Shown: one piece after another, positions 1-10,632 of the stretch
Layout of the letters: every line of letters starts with the position of its first letter
Position numbering within the stretch: the stretch's first letter is position 1
Source of the DNA: Meghimatium bilineatum
Taxonomy: Eukaryota > Mollusca > Gastropoda > Stylommatophora > Philomycidae
Length of the DNA stretch: 64,000 bases
NCBI GenBank assembly: GCA_034231615.1
Contig: CM067298.1
Span: 33,982,127 to 34,046,126 of the forward strand
Direction of reading: 5' to 3'
Translations under genes and position numbers: made by a program
The notes under the pieces: generated by a model
Databases searched by the model: none
What the model was told of the DNA's origin: nothing
What the model saw: only the letters and a program-made list of their open reading frames with translations

Positions 1-385
1 AAATAAGATTAACGTCGTGGAAAGGAGCGTCCATCACCATGTTTCTTATACCTCATATCTCGCTTGGGACGTCTTGTTTATATAATTGATTTTATCTTTC
101 GGAGAACATCGGGTGTTAGCGTTTGATGTTCCAGAGTTATCTGCAATGAATGTAACTCTCGGCAGACGGCGCGCCACTTTGTTTGAGACTGATAGAGTAC
201 TCGAGTATAGGGCAACTCTCAGTACAAAGAAAACAATCGTTTAGGTTTCTGAGCTCTATGTATCTCACCATAATAGGTACACTTTACATAATCAATCAAT
301 CAAGCCAACAGAATATTACTACACATTAACATGAAGAGAATGAAACACAATGGAAGAAGAGATTGACGAAGCTCCTGCAGGGCTT
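1..385. other. No recognised feature
   Basis: AT-rich sequence upstream of the first LINE relic. I see no open frame with a known motif and no repeat structure here. Confidence 0.4.
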
Positions 386-389
386 AAAA

Positions 390-1515
390 CAGGAAGTGGC
401 ACTAGTGTCCACATATTTAATATGTGGATGATCGTAGAAAAATGCAGGGGAATTCAATATCAACCTGCATGCATGATTTATAGATTACACTAAAGCTTTG
501 AACAGGGTGAACCATCACCATGGAGAATAATGAACAACATTGGGTTTCAGAGATCACATTATACACATAATTGTAGAGATGTACAAAAATCAAGAAGCTG
601 CCGTTTCAGTGGAAGGAGTAAAATCTGAGTGGTTTAAAGTACAAATAGGAGTAAGACAAGGGTGTATATTATCACCAAACTTGTTTAACATATATGAAAA
701 AAACATAATGAGCAATGTGAAACACGACACAGTTCTATAAGATTAGACCCATAAACATCATCGGAGGTCTAAAATTTTCCAGAAATTAGATGCGTAGACG
801 ACACAGCTCTATTAACGTCAAATGAGAAATACTTACTGAACATAATAAAATCAGCACACAACTTTAGCGAACATCAATCTATGTTTCTAAATATGAAAAA
901 GACGAAAATAATTACAACCGACACAATTAAAAACAAGACATAGAAAGAATATTCATCACAGTTTTAGAAGAAGTGGAACATTTCGAATATCTTAGAGCTA
1001 ACATATACACTGCAGAAGACTGCGACATCTAGATGAAGAGGAGAACAGAAATACCGGCGTCCAAATTAAAACAACTGAAAAAGACTGTCGCACGTGGCAA
1101 ACACAAGAACTAAATTATGTTTGTTACGTACATGTGTGTTCCCAGTGGCGACCAATAGCTGTGAAACGTGAACACTAAATAAAATTACAACCACCAAAAT
1201 GGAGGACATCTAAATGAAGTTCTATAGAAGAGTCCTGAAAATACCATGGACAGCAAGAAAGAGCAATCACGACGTGCTAATAAATCAACGTCCAAGTAGG
1301 CAGACTTTTAAACATCATATTAAGAAGGAATTTAGGCTTTTCGGCCATGCGAAGAGACACCATCGCGTGGAAAGAGTGCTGTTGGACAAGAAGCCAACCA
1401 AGACGTCGTTGGATAAGAGATAAAATTCAGGAATACATGCGTATGTCGCTAGAGGAAACGGGACAGCTTGCTAAAATCCGCGGAGATTTCAGAAGGTTCT
1501 TTGGGAGGACTACGT
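390..1515 (+). pseudogene. Decayed LINE (non-LTR retrotransposon) reverse transcriptase, 3' half
   Basis: This is the remnant of a LINE ORF2 protein, which would copy its RNA into DNA at a nicked target. Pieces of the reverse transcriptase appear in the right order across shifted frames: an FNMWMIVEKC-like segment near 413-450, FIDYTKALNRV near 477-510, GVRQGCILSPNLFN at 648-690, and the catalytic box as VDDTALL at 794-814 (usually YADD). The C-terminal domain follows: a CET*TLNK-type motif near 1160 and FYRRVLKIPWTARKSN from 1217. Stops and frameshifts lie between all blocks, so it is dead. No endonuclease domain is seen upstream, so it is 5' truncated. Assignment to LINEs is firm; the clade (RTE-like is my guess) is not. 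Confidence 0.88.
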
Positions 1516-1666
1516 TCTAGAATGTATACGGCACATGATATACTTCTTTCTCATACAGTTTGCACTTGTGTTACGTGAACTGCTGTTATACAAACATTAC
1601 TGTACCACTTTCGATCTGTCGCATATAGATTCTAATCGTATTTATGAATTGCTGCTGTCAAACAAA

Positions 1667-1817
1667 CAGTGCAGGACTTACGTATAAACTAAACAAGCTA
1701 TAACTTAGGGCCCCCACTGTTTTAAGGCCCCACAATTTTTTCATATAATATCTGAACCTATAAAGGGCCCCATATCACAAATAGTTTAGGGCCTTATCAA
1801 GCCTAAATCTGGCGCTA
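1667..1817. mobile_element. hAT-like miniature element (MITE) with perfect 8-bp target duplication
   Basis: A 151-bp element begins CAGTGCAGGACTTA and ends with an approximate inverted copy (TAAATCTGGCGCTA). It is flanked on both sides by the same 8 bases, CAAACAAA, at 1659-1666 and 1818-1825. Eight-base target duplications and CAG-starting termini are hallmarks of hAT DNA transposons. The inside is rich in AGGGCCC motifs and has no coding capacity, so it is non-autonomous. A longer relative lies at 26374-26563 with the same internal motifs. Confidence 0.8.
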
Positions 1818-1922
1818 CAAACAAACACAACTTTACGAGTTTTTGTATATCGCGCATGTTGTAGTTCAAACGTATTTACATCCATCCCTCTAGTTTTGTC
1901 TTCTTGAGTGTACTAGTTAGCT

Positions 1923-2195
1923 AAGTGATTCTCAACCTTTGTATGACTCGATGCCGCTTTTTTTTGGGTACATTTATTCCATGGCCCACATCTCTCCAAC
2001 ATAATGCCCAGAAACGGTATTAAATATCTGCTGGCTTTAAGTCTTGTTCCAAACGGTTCATTGAAAATGATTTAAATATAGACGTTTCTAGTGCCTCCTG
2101 AAAGGGATGTGCCTTTCAATGTTAAACGTTTTCTCAGTGAAACTCTGTGGCGTTCGGGTGGTGGGGGCCACGATATCTGACGTTGAGATTCATTG
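1923..2195. mobile_element. hAT-like miniature element with 7/8 target duplication
   Basis: The 273-bp segment starts AAGTGATTCTCAAC and ends GTTGAGATTCATTG, whose reverse complement CAATGAATCTCAAC matches the start at 10 of 14 positions. The termini resemble the common hAT end CAGTGGTTCTCAACC. The flanks AGTTAGCT (1915-1922) and AGTTCGCT (2196-2203) differ at one base, as expected for an aged 8-bp duplication. There is no coding content. The internal GGGGGCCACGATAT near 2164 is typical of the subterminal part of such elements. Confidence 0.7.
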
Positions 2196-2578
2196 AGTTC
2201 GCTGACTGAATAAATGTGCATGGTGCACTCTTCTATTTTCTCTATATCTGTTGCTGACATTTCTTTGAATATAATTTAAGACGTAATTCTGGCATAAGTG
2301 CATCCTGTAATATTTTCCTACCCAACCATATTTTGAGTACGTTCTTAAGATTTCTAGCTTTAAAAAGAAAAAAAAAACCTTTCCCAATAAATTTCTTTTG
2401 CCATGAGTATTAAATAATTAGTTTCATCTCTACTTGTAGAGAAAGTCACACTTTCATATTTTTCTTATATCTGTTTTACGTGAGAAAATCATTTCTAATT
2501 TCTACCTGACATCATTACCAAGCAAATTCGCGTGTCCATTTTTTTCTTATCATAGAGTGTGTTTGTATTACATATTGT

Positions 2579-2615
2579 TCTCTCTCTCTATCTCTCACTC
2601 ACTCTCTCTCTCCAT

Positions 2616-2711
<96 letters not shown>
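2579..2711. repeat. CT-rich tract followed by (TA)n microsatellite
   Basis: A CT/CA-rich stretch (2579-2612) runs into about 98 bp of TA repeats (2614-2711) with one AAA interruption. It abuts the end of the dispersed repeat at 2712-2860 and may be that element's 3' tail, which on the minus strand would read into the TA tract. Open frames across it are microsatellite translations. Confidence 0.95.
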
Positions 2712-2712
<1 letters not shown>

Positions 2713-2860
2713 CTTCTCGTTCGAAGTTTGACATGTCTACACAGCACGTCCAGTTTTCTTAATAAAAGCTGCTGTATTTGAAAGCTTCTCAGTGCTCCCA
2801 TACATCTTTCTGTGGATAAACATTTCTGTAGGCCAGTGTTCTTCCCTTAACTGGTTTAGT
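2712..2860 (-). mobile_element. Dispersed SINE/LINE 3'-end repeat, copy 1
   Basis: Read on the minus strand this matches 59805-59966 over about 150 bp, including GAAGAACACTGGC, TTTCAAATACAGCAGC and GTAGACATGTCAAACT. In both copies the similarity stops just after CGAACGAGAAGA, where a simple repeat starts: TA here and GAA in the other copy. A conserved body with a simple-repeat tail points to a retroposon 3' end. No pol III boxes or coding motif were seen, so SINE versus LINE end is undecided. Confidence 0.65.
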
Positions 2861-4394
2861 GTATTGCACGCTTGCAGGATATATTTAGCGATCTGTTCTG
2901 CATGCTGACAAGGGGAATAGAGGTGATGGGACCAGTCTTAGTCTATTTAATTGGCATATATATATATATACATACATACATACAAGGATACGCTCAGCAA
3001 CTCTGTGTATTAATATGTTCTATAAGTTCCTACTTTTTCGTAGTGACACGAATGAAAATTGTCACAATTGTCAAACATTCCAAATAGAAGGCAAATGTTC
3101 TTGAAACATTTCGAATTAATGTCCAATTGTCCGACACAAGGTGACCAATAATACGATTGGTTAACCTTTGACCCTCTGACCGAGGCATATAGTTCGAACA
3201 CATAATGCCAACATGTATTAGTTGACAAAAAACTGTTTCTTTTACTTTAAAAGATCCAGAACGTGTGTACATTCATCTGGTGTGAGAGACTAATATTGTA
3301 GCTTTACAATTAATCCTTGTATGTCCTTCTTATGTAAGTGTGTAGATTGATGTTACGTGTCGTTCAATGACAACAATGAGATCCATAATTTGTCAGCTTG
3401 CAGACGCGCTTCATTGGAAATACCAGATCCTAAAACCCTCCAAGACTTCTGTCCTTTGCCATTCGGACGAGAGTAAAACAATCATGCCGGGTCCATTCCT
3501 CTATTTTAGCCATACCGTTTTTTTCTCCGGTGGCAGCCTCTTCCCCTTGCAATCTCAGCAGTTCCTTGCAAAATAACTTTAGAAAATTAGTCGTACCTCG
3601 TTGCATGACCAATCCAAATATGTTTATGCTGTTTCATCACTACCAAAATCTGTTCTTGATAACCTTAAAAGTTTGATACTGAATTAATATATACCTTTCT
3701 TATGTTATGTACAACTCATTTCCAACAGACGCCCGTACCACTCGTATATACATATGTCTGAATACTACTTTCGTAGTTGCAGTTACTGTACGTCTCACAC
3801 ACCGATAGAAAAAAAGAGTAGCTGGAACATGTGGTCTGTATAGATCAATAATATATAATCGGAAGATTATCTCACATCGATCTCATTGTGGATTAGTGGC
3901 TAATAAATTGACAGCAGGTTTAACATGTCACTGACAAGATTGAACTCTCTGTGTGAATCTCTGTCGCTGTTTATTTCACGAATCGGGGAAACTAATTGTT
4001 CAATTAAAAGATGTGTACATATCATTTTATACATACCTGATTGTATGCCTGTGTCTTTCACTTATAATCTCATATTTCGACTCATACTTTCACGTTAAGA
4101 ATACACGCTTCATTCTCTCCAGTTCCATCTCTCTCTCTTTCCAAATCCGTCTGCCTTGTTTCGTGTCTCGGTTAGTTATATTGTATGTTACAATCACTTC
4201 AATTTGTTATTAAATTTTAAAGATAAATGACACTTTCGCTAACAGTAAGTCCTACTCATAAGCTAACTTGGCAAAGCGTTCACGACACCGATTCTACAAA
4301 ATTAGAAGCGTCAGGGTTAGGGAGCTAACCCTACTATTGTTGTTGAACAATAGTAACTACCTGTCACGTAACCGTGTTTTTTTTTAATCTTACT
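2861..4394. other. No recognised gene; short TA tract
   Basis: AT-rich DNA with a short TA/CATA tract near 2958-2991. Open frames are short, without motifs or homology I can name. A pair ending in AACAATAG near 4335-4350 is a chance repeat. The duplicated block begins at about 4395. Confidence 0.4.
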
Positions 4395-4439
4395 TATTAA
4401 CCTAATCGAAAATAGATGAATACCATTTTTTTCCTTTTC

Positions 4440-4512
4440 TTCACATATGCTTATTGTTTTTTTATGTCATGTTAATCTTCGCTTGCGAAGGAGGAACACC
4501 ACCACCATCATC
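4440..4512 (+). mobile_element. LINE 3' end with (ACC/ATC)n tail, copy A
   Basis: TTCGCTTGCGAAGGAGGAAC followed by ACC and ATC triplets matches the 3' end of the LINE at 15182-16035 (TTCGCTTGCGATGGAGGAAC then CATCAT). GGAGGAACA plus a simple-repeat tail also ends the minus-strand LINE at 14358. Only the terminal part is present, so this is a heavily 5'-truncated insertion. Confidence 0.65.
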
Positions 4513-4835
4513 ATCGCTTATTAACCATACTACTAGCAATATCTGAATTGTTGCAAAACTAAGATCCCATTGACGAAATTTAATATACAGAGTAATACAA
4601 TTTTGCAAGTCATTTAAATACAATCACAAAACGACATTTCATCCAAATCAAGAACACAGTAAAGCACGTTAATAGAACAGGGCTAGGCGGTCTTTAATCC
4701 CATCACAATACAAAACGAATATACATTGTCAAGGTACTATTCGAGAACTCTTGTCAGCGCATTTTCACAATGTTTACTTTATGAAACATCAACTCTATGG
4801 GTGCACAGTGTTTTTAGACGAATTTACTAGGGAGT

Positions 4836-5642
4836 AAAATTGGAGGACACAATATCAATAATCTACGATATGCAGATGATACTGTGTTGATAGCAGAAAG
4901 CCAAGAACATCTCCAAGATCTATTAAACATGACGGTGATAGAAATTGAACCAAAAGGGCTTAGTTTAAACATAAAAAAGACAGAAGCAATTATAAAATCA
5001 ATAAATAGTATCCCACCAAATAGTAAAATAGTATTAAATGAGAAAAACATAAAGCAGGTGAACAGTTTCAAATATTTAGGAACATTAATAACTTCAGATG
5101 GTAACTGCAAGACCGAAACTATAAGCAGAATATGACAAGCAAAAGCAGCATTCCATAAAATGAAAAATATTATATGCATATCGATATGCAAGTCCACATC
5201 GATGGATACTAGAAAACATGTCCTCAAATGCTACATTGAACCAATGCTACTCTATGGAGGTGAAGCATGGACAATAATAAGACATCATAAAAGTCATTGG
5301 AGTCAGCGGAAATGTGGTTTATTTGAAGAATGCTACGCATTCCTTGGATGGTAAGGATTACTAATGAAGAATGTCTTAGAAGGATAGATGTGAAAAGAAA
5401 CATTATTGATAATATAAGAAAAAGGCAATGAACATTTATTGGGTACATAATTAGAAGAAAAGGCATTAATAATTGACAACAGGATAGAAGGGCAAAGATC
5501 AAGGCGAAGACCCAGAGAAAAGATTATGGGCAGTTTGACTAAATGGCTTCGATTGACGACACCAACAGAGAAGATGACATATATGAGAGATCGATGTCCA
5601 TGGAGAACTATGATCGCTAACGCAATTCGGCACGGCACTTGA
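4836..5642 (+). pseudogene. LINE reverse transcriptase C-terminal fragment, copy A
   Basis: The reading begins GGHNINNLRYADDTVLIAES (catalytic YADD near 4868-4880) and continues through LNIKKTEAI, FKYLGTLIT, YGGEAWTI, RMLRIPWMVRITNEECL and a terminal IANAIRHGT followed by TGA at 5640-5642. This is the standard order of the last third of a LINE ORF2. An in-frame TGA at 5133-5135 and a later frame change break it. The same TGA is in copy B, so decay came before the duplication or the two copies are one locus. A unit of the neighbouring ~33-bp array lies on both sides of the fragment. Confidence 0.9.
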
Positions 5643-5649
5643 TGATCGA

Positions 5650-6310
5650 TAGGAAGTATACAGTGTTTTAGAAGCATCTTTAAAGGGGTGTACAGTGTTT
5701 TTAGATGTCTCTAATACATTATTTTAGAAGCTTATACTAGTAGGTGTACAGTGTTCTTAGAAGCATGGTACTAGAGGGTGTAAAATGTTTTAGAACCATC
5801 TAATAAGGGATATACTGTGTTTAGAATAATCTAACTAGGGGAATACAGTATAGAAGTATCTAACTAGAGGTATACAGTATTTTTAGAAGTATCTTACTAG
5901 GTGTATACCGTGCTTTATAAGTATTTTAATAGGGGAATACAGTGTTTTAGAAGCATATACTAGAGCATGAAAAGTGATTTTAGAAGCCTCCCACTAAGGG
6001 ATGTACAGTGTATTTAGAAGTATACTAATATGAGGTTTACAACGTTTTTTTGGGAAGCATGCTATTAGGAGGTGTACAATGTTTTTCAAAGCATGCTATT
6101 AGGAGATGTACTTGTTTTTAGAAGCATGCTATTAGGAGGTGTACTTGTTTTTAGAAGCATGCTATTAGGAGGTGTACATTGTTTTTTGAAGCTTGCTATT
6201 TAGGAGGTGTACATTGTTTTTAGAAGCTTGCTACTTGGGGTGTTATACACAGCTTTCAGAAGCATCCATCTAGAGGTGCAGTGTTTTCAGAAGTATCCTA
6301 CTAGCAGGTG
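5650..6310. repeat. ~33-bp degenerate tandem array, copy A
   Basis: About twenty imperfect units built around GTGTACAGTGTTTTTAGAAG plus a variable part such as CATGCTATTAGGAG. Unit length is about 30-36 bp. A further unit sits before the LINE fragment at about 4796-4835. The best-preserved units are at 6085-6240, where recent expansion is likely since copy B has fewer of them. Confidence 0.88.
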
Positions 6311-6438
6311 AATGGTAGACTTATACCACATAATTGTAAAAATTAAATGTTTTCCACAAATTAAATGCTTCACTATACATGGTTATCATTGAATAATGGT
6401 TTGTCATTGCATGTTGTTTGATAGTGTGATCCCCTGGT

Positions 6439-6790
6439 GATATACGTACGCATCACGTATGGTGGTGGTGATCTAGAGTTCCACTGCTGAGATAAGCATA
6501 CCTCTCCTATGATGATATAGTGATCCTCTGATGAGATAAGCACACCTCACGTATTATGATATAGCGATCCACTGATGAGATACGCACACATCACGTATGA
6601 AGATCTAGTGATCCACTGATGACATAAGCACATCTCACGTATGGAGATATAGTGATCCACTGATGAGATAAGCACACATCACGTATGATTACATAGTGAT
6701 CCACTGATGAGATAAGCCCACCTCACGTATGATGATATAGTGATCTACTAATGAGCTACGCACACCTCATATATGAATATTCTGGGATCC
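6439..6790. repeat. 44-bp minisatellite, copy A (short allele)
   Basis: Regular 44-bp units of the type GATGAGATAAGCACACCTCA start at 6530, 6574, 6618, 6662 and 6706, between degenerate edge units at 6486 (GCTGAG) and 6750 (AATGAG). The same edge units bracket 21 regular units in copy B. There is no indel inside the phased part. Confidence 0.93.
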
Positions 6791-7155
6791 ACTGGTGAAA
6801 CGAGAACATCCCATATATGATTATGTTCTGATATCAACTTATTACAATTGAAACACATGTACGTTTGGATATTCCTAGATATGATGATATTCGTCATCTT
6901 CTTCAATTCAAATATAATCAAAATCAATTTAGTGAAATTCAAAGAAAAGACATATAATTCTCAAGCACATGTTACTGTAGGACTTGAATTTAAGCATTTA
7001 ACATCACAAAGTCTATGGCTTCTTTGCTGTGGCGGTCTGAGCAACAGCGTTAAATTATCTCTCTTAAAATGTCTGCCAATATTTTAATTGCACTCGTTCG
7101 ACAGTTTACTACATCTTTTACAAATTGACTTACCTTGTTTGAAGTTTGTTTTTAT
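6791..7155. other. AT-rich flank of copy A, no gene seen
   Basis: Matches 10268-10632 almost exactly. Short open frames on both strands have no motif and are carried identically or with frameshifts in the other copy. Confidence 0.5.
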
Positions 7156-7255
7156 NNNNNNNNNNNNNNNNNNNNNNNNNNNNNNNNNNNNNNNNNNNNN
7201 NNNNNNNNNNNNNNNNNNNNNNNNNNNNNNNNNNNNNNNNNNNNNNNNNNNNNNN
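7156..7255. other. Assembly gap (100 N)
   Basis: Exactly 100 N, the usual size for a gap of unknown length. It sits precisely between the end of copy A and the start of copy B of the duplicated block. Confidence 0.99.
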
Positions 7256-7314
7256 TATTAACACAAACCTAATCGAAAATAGATGAATACCATTTTTTTC
7301 CTTTTCTTCACATA

Positions 7315-7386
7315 TGCTTATTGTTTTTTGTATGTCATGTTAATCTTCGATTGCGAAGGAGGAACACCACCACCATCATCATCGCT
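7315..7386 (+). mobile_element. LINE 3' end with (ACC/ATC)n tail, copy B
   Basis: Counterpart of 4440-4512, with TTCGATTGCGAAGGAGGAAC before the triplet tail. Confidence 0.65.
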
Positions 7387-7712
7387 TATTAACCATACTA
7401 ATAGCAATATCTGAATTGTTGCAAAACTAAGATCCCATTGACGAAATTTAATATACAGAGTAATACAATTTTGCAAGTCATTTAAATACAATCACAAAAC
7501 GACATTTCATCCAAATAACCTTGATCAAGAACACAGTAAAGCACGTTAATATAACAGGGCTTTGCGGTCTTTAATCCCATCACAATACAAAACGAATATA
7601 CATTGTCAAGGTACTATTCGAGAACTCTTGTCAGCGCATTTTCACAATGTTTACTGTATGAAACATCAACTCTATGGGTGCACAGTGTTTTTAGACGAAT
7701 TTACTAGGGAGT

Positions 7713-8519
7713 AAAATTGGAGGACACAATATCAATAATCTACAATATGCAGATGATACTGTGTTGATAGCAGAAAGCCAAGAACATCTCCAAGATCTAT
7801 TAAACATGACGGTGATAGAAATTGAACAAAAAGGGCTTAGTTTAAACATAAAAAAGACAGAAGCAATTATAAAATCAGTAAATAGTATCCCACCAAATAG
7901 TAAAATAGTATTAAATGAGAAAAACATAAAGCAGGTGAACAGTTTCAAATATTTAGGAACATTAATAACTTCAGATGGTAACTGCAAGACCGAAACTATA
8001 AGCAGAATATGACAAGCAAAAGCAGCATTCCATAAAATGAAAAATATTATATGCATATCGATATGCAAGTCCACATCGTTGGATACTAGAAAACATGTCC
8101 TCAAATGCTACATTGAACCAATGCTACTCTATGGAGGTGAAGCATGGACAATAATAAGACATCATACAAGTCATTGGAGTCAGCGGAAATGTGGTTTATT
8201 TGAAGAATGCTACGCATTCCTTGGATGGTAAGGATTACTAATGAAGAATGTCTTAGAAGGATAGATGTGAAAAGAAACATTATTGATAATATAAGAAAAA
8301 GGCAATGAACATTTATTGGGTACATAATGAGAAGAAAAGGCATTAATAATTGACAACAGGATAGAAGGGAAAAGATCAAGGCGAAGACCCAGAGAAAAGA
8401 TTATGGGCAGTTTGACTAAATGGCTTCGATTGACGACACCAACAGAGAAGATGACATATATGAGAGATCGATGTCCATGGAGAACTATGATCGCTAACGC
8501 AATTCGGCACGGCACTTGA
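7713..8519 (+). pseudogene. LINE reverse transcriptase C-terminal fragment, copy B
   Basis: Same reading as copy A with a handful of substitutions: LQYADD in place of LRYADD, EIEQKG for EIEPKG, KSVNS for KSINS. It carries the same in-frame TGA (8010-8012) and ends at TGA 8517-8519 after IANAIRHGT. It cannot make an active enzyme. Confidence 0.9.
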
Positions 8520-8526
8520 TGATGGA

Positions 8527-9090
8527 TAGGAAGTATACAGTGTTTTAGAAGCATCTTTAAAGGGGTGTACAGTGTTTTAGACGTCTCTAATACAGTATTT
8601 TAGAAGCTTATACTAGTAGGTGTACAGTGTTCTTAGAAGCATGGTACTAGAGGGTGTAAAATGTTTAGAACCTCTCTAATAAGGGATATACTGTGTTAGA
8701 ATCATCTAACTAGGGGAATACAGTATAGAAGTATCTAACTAGAGGTATACAGTATTTTTAGAAGTATCTTACTAGGTGTATACCGTGCTTTATAAGTATT
8801 TTAATAGGGGAATACAGTGTTTTAGAAGCATATACTAGAGCATGAAAAGTGATTTTAGAAGCCTCCCACTAAGGGATGTACAGTGTATTTAGAAGTATAC
8901 TAATATGAGGTTTACAACGTTTTTTTTGGGAAGCTTGCTATTAGGAGGTGTACAATGTTTTTAGAAGCATGCTATTAGGAGGTGTACATTGTTTTTTGAA
9001 GCTTGCTACTTGGGGTGTTATACACAGCTTTCAGAAGCATCCATCTAGAGGTGCAGTGTTTTCAGAAGTATCCTACTAGCAGGTGAATGG
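8527..9090. repeat. ~33-bp degenerate tandem array, copy B
   Basis: Same units as 5650-6310, but with only about two of the well-preserved GAAGCATGCTATTAGGAG units. Confidence 0.88.
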
Positions 9091-9209
9091 TAGACTTATA
9101 CCACATAATTGTAAAAATTAAATGTTTTCCACAAATTAAATGCTCACTATACATGATTATCATTGAATAATGGTTTGTCATTGCATGTTGTTTGATAGTG
9201 TGATCCCCT

Positions 9210-10260
9210 GGTGATATACGTACGCATCACGTATGGTGGTGGTGATATAGTGTTCCACTGCTGAGATAAGCATACCTCTCCTATGATGATATAGTGATCC
9301 TCTGATGAGATAAGAACACCTCACGTATGATGACATAGTGATCCACTGATGAGATAAGCCCGCCTCACGTATGATGACATAGTGATCCACTGATGAGATA
9401 AGAACACCTCACGTATGATGATATAGTGATCCACTGATGAGATAAGCACATCTCACGTATGATGACATAGTGATCCACTGATGAGATAAGCCCGCCTCAC
9501 GTATGATGACATAGTGATCCACTGATGAGATAAGAACACCTCACGTATGATGATATAGTGATCCACTGATGAGATAAGCACATCTCACGTATGATGACAT
9601 AGTGATCCACTGATGAGATAAGCACACCTCACGTATGATGACATAGTGATCCACTGATGAGATAAGCACATCTCACGTATGAAGATCTAGTGATCCACTG
9701 ATGAGATACGCCCACATCACGTATGATGACATAGTGATCCACTGATGAGATAAGCCCGCCTCACGTATGATGACATAGTGATCCACTGATGAGATAAGAA
9801 CACCTCACGTATGATGATATAGTGATCCACTGATGAGATAAGCACACCTCACGTATTATGATATAGCGATCCACTGATGAGATACGCACACATCACGTAT
9901 GAAGATCTAGTGATCCACTGATGAGATACGCCCACATCACGTATGATGACATAGTGATCCACTGATGAGATAAGCCCGCCTCACGTATGATGACATAGTG
10001 ATCCACTGATGAGATAAGAACACCTCACGTATGATGATATAGTGATCCACTGATGAGATAAGCACATCTCACGTATGATGACATAGTGATCCACTGATGA
10101 GATAAGCACACCTCACGTATGATGATATAGTGATCCACTGATGAGATAAGCACACATCACGTATGATTACATAGTGATCCACTGATGAGATAAGCCCACA
10201 TCACGTATGATGATATAGTGATCTACTAATGAGCTACGCACACCTCATATATGAATATTC
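9210..10260. repeat. 44-bp minisatellite, copy B (long allele)
   Basis: Twenty-one regular 44-bp units start at 9304 and every 44 bases to 10184 with no indel, between edge units at 9260 (GCTGAG) and 10228 (AATGAG). Variants such as AAGCCCGCC, AAGAACACC and AAGCACATC recur in the same order about four times, so groups of units were amplified together (a higher-order pattern). Confidence 0.95.
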
Positions 10261-10632
10261 TGGGATCCACTGGGTGAAACGAGAACATCCATATATGATT
10301 ATGTTCTGATATCAACTTATTACAATTGAAACACATGTACGTTTGGATATTCCTAGATATGATGATATTCGTCATCTTCTTCAATTCAAATATAATCAAA
10401 ATCAATTTAGTGAAATTCAAAGAAAAGACATATAATTCTCAAGCACATGTTACTGTAGACTTGAATTTAAGTATTTAACATCACAAAGTCTATGGCTTCT
10501 TTGCTGTGGCGGTCTGAGCAACAGCGTTAAATTATCTCTCTTAAAATGTCTGCCAATATTTTAATTGCACTCGTTCGACATTTTACTACATCTTTTACAA
10601 ATTGACTTACCTTGTTTGAAGTTTGTTTTTAT

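Larger units (their letters stand above)
4395..7155. repeat. Duplicated block, copy A (up to the assembly gap)
   Basis: This segment corresponds, nearly base for base, to 7256-10632. Shared contents in order are a LINE 3' tail, a broken reverse transcriptase fragment, a ~33-bp tandem array, a 44-bp minisatellite and an AT-rich flank. Differences are scattered substitutions and array copy number. Copy A stops exactly at the N gap with GTTTGTTTTTAT, the sequence at which copy B continues into unique DNA at 10633. Confidence 0.93.
7256..10632. repeat. Duplicated block, copy B (starts at the assembly gap)
   Basis: Begins at the gap with TATTA and then follows 4395 onward. It is about 616 bp longer than copy A, explained by 16 extra 44-bp units (704 bp) minus about 88 bp fewer in the ~33-bp array and small indels. 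After 10632 it continues into sequence absent from copy A. Confidence 0.93.

Noticed and set aside
2557..2801. Open frames rich in Tyr and Ile on both strands
   Set aside because: They translate a TA microsatellite. The same holds for frames at 11477-11766 and 54610-54943.
9210..10260. CRISPR-like regular spacing
   Set aside because: The units are contiguous 44-bp repeats without unique spacers, in a eukaryotic repeat landscape.
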